A DNA stretch of 6,961 nucleotides from assembly GCA_964374095.1 (NCBI GenBank), contig CAYJXJ010000218.1:1-6961 (forward strand). The letters are read 5' to 3'. Each line of letters begins with the position of its first letter. The first letter of the stretch is position 1. The translations under genes and the position numbers were made by a program. Shown here in pieces: positions 6,185 to 6,961 of this stretch. Under the pieces are notes generated by a model. That model was given only the letters and a program-made list of their open reading frames with translations, was not told the DNA's origin and did no database searches. This stretch comes from CAYJXJ01 sp964374095 (GTDB lineage: Bacteria; Elusimicrobiota; Elusimicrobia; UBA1565; UBA9628).

Positions 6185-6961
6185 ATGAGCGAGACTTTCA
6201 AGGCGGATGACGGCGGCGCGGTCCGGCTCGGCCGGGAGCTCGGCCATGGCGGCGAGGGCGCGGTCCACGAGGTGGAGGGACAGCCCGGGCTTTGCGCCAA
6301 AGTCTATAATCGGAAGGCCGACAGAGCCCACCTTCAGGGCAAGCTGGTGATCATGGCGGCCAATCCGCCGCAAGACCCGTCCCTGGCCAAGGGGCATCGG
6401 AGCATCGCCTGGCCGATGCGCCTCCTCTACCGCGGCGCGGCGGACGCCGCGCATTTCGCCGGGTTCGTCATGCCGAAAATATCGCTGCATGACTTCAAGA
6501 CCGCGCTGTGCCGTTTCCATCCGTCGGATCGGGTGAAGCAGTTCGGGGGGGGCTTCACCTGGCGTCACGCCTACCATACCGCGTGGAACATATCCAGCAC
6601 GTTGGCCGCCATCCATGAGCGCGGGTATTGCGTCGGGGACATCAACGAGAGCAACATACTCGTGTCCTCCACCACGCTGGTGACCCTGATCGACTGCGAC
6701 TCCTTCCAGGTGCGGGACGCGGGCGGCGGGCGCACCTTCCGCTGCCCGGTGGGCAAACCCGACTACACGGCGCCGGAGCTGATCGGGAAGAGCTTCGACA
6801 CGGTGGACCGGACCGCGGCGTCGGACAATTTCGGGCTGGCCGTGATGATGTTCAATTTCTTGATGGAGGGGTCCTATCCCTTCCAGGCCCGCGGGGCTCT
6901 GGTGGCAAAGGCGGGCACCATCGACGCCAAGATCAAGCTCGGGTATTTCCCCAGATCGGAA
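6185..6961 (+). CDS. Second YegI-like protein kinase (3' end beyond window)
   Basis: The frame stays open for 259 codons from ATG 6185 to the window edge. The product aligns without gaps to residues 1-259 of the kinase at 3404, with 200 identical residues by hand count (about 77%). Gly-rich loop (LGHGGEGAV), K39, GDINESN, DCDSF and APE are all retained, so this is a functional-looking paralogue, not a decayed copy. Differences cluster at residues 41-50, 111-116 and 241-259, which could alter regulation or substrate choice. No Shine-Dalgarno is visible; the ATG follows the structured block after 1 nt. By analogy it should continue into CPWC, Ig-like, membrane, stalk and FGE-fold parts, but none of that is visible here. 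Confidence 0.88.
   Translation, partial: MSETFKADDGGAVRLGRELGHGGEGAVHEVEGQPGLCAKVYNRKADRAHLQGKLVIMAANPPQDPSLAKGHRSIAWPMRLLYRGAADAAHFAGFVMPKISLHDFKTALCRFHPSDRVKQFGGGFTWRHAYHTAWNISSTLAAIHERGYCVGDINESNILVSSTTLVTLIDCDSFQVRDAGGGRTFRCPVGKPDYTAPELIGKSFDTVDRTAASDNFGLAVMMFNFLMEGSYPFQARGALVAKAGTIDAKIKLGYFPRSE

Noticed and set aside
1..6961. Insertion sequence, integrase or attachment site
   Set aside because: No transposase or recombinase motifs, terminal inverted repeats or target duplications were seen. The repeats are explained by gene duplication.

Overview
The window comes from a GC-rich bacterium (about two-thirds G+C by eye, strong G/C third-position bias, long Pro-rich linkers). I cannot name the phylum. 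A perfect-consensus housekeeping promoter and a family of membrane-anchored eukaryote-like kinase and phosphatase proteins fit a Gram-negative with a complex signalling repertoire, but that is inference. All genes are on the + strand and read as one signalling locus.

Layout: (1) 1-173 is a leader region with a textbook sigma70 promoter (TTGACA, 17 bp, TATAAT). (2) 174-854 encodes a TerY-like VWA protein with an intact MIDAS. (3) 889-3270, after a 34-nt gap, encodes a PP2C/PPM phosphatase followed by a Pro-rich linker, one membrane helix, a helical TPR-like stalk and a C-terminal FGE-sulfatase-fold (SUMF1-like) domain. (4) 3271-3403 is a G+C-rich intergenic region containing a block of consecutive hairpins, including a 22-bp perfect palindrome. 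(5) 3404-6073 encodes a YegI-type protein kinase with a CPWC motif and an Ig-like domain, then the same membrane helix, linker, stalk and FGE-fold architecture as the phosphatase. (6) 6074-6184 is a second copy of the intergenic block. (7) 6185-6961 is the start of a second kinase paralogue that runs off the window.

VWA + PP2C phosphatase + kinase is the composition of the TerY-phosphorylation (TerY-P) triad. That triad was described from comparative genomics around tellurite/stress Ter genes and, from memory, was later listed among candidate antiphage systems. This locus is unusual because the kinase and the phosphatase carry the same predicted extracytoplasmic ectodomain. This suggests opposing enzymes that read the same envelope cue, with the soluble VWA protein as adaptor or shared target (inference). 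The FGE-fold domains lack the catalytic cysteine pair of true formylglycine-generating enzymes and share ten conserved cysteines, so they look like binding or structural modules.

The most notable non-coding signal is the duplicated intergenic block. It has 5 differences in 96 nt between copies, while the kinases downstream are only about 77% identical in protein (200/259, hand count). Most of the differences preserve the predicted hairpins. The block also adjoins a 37-nt identical tail of the two upstream genes, which suggests recombination between modules.
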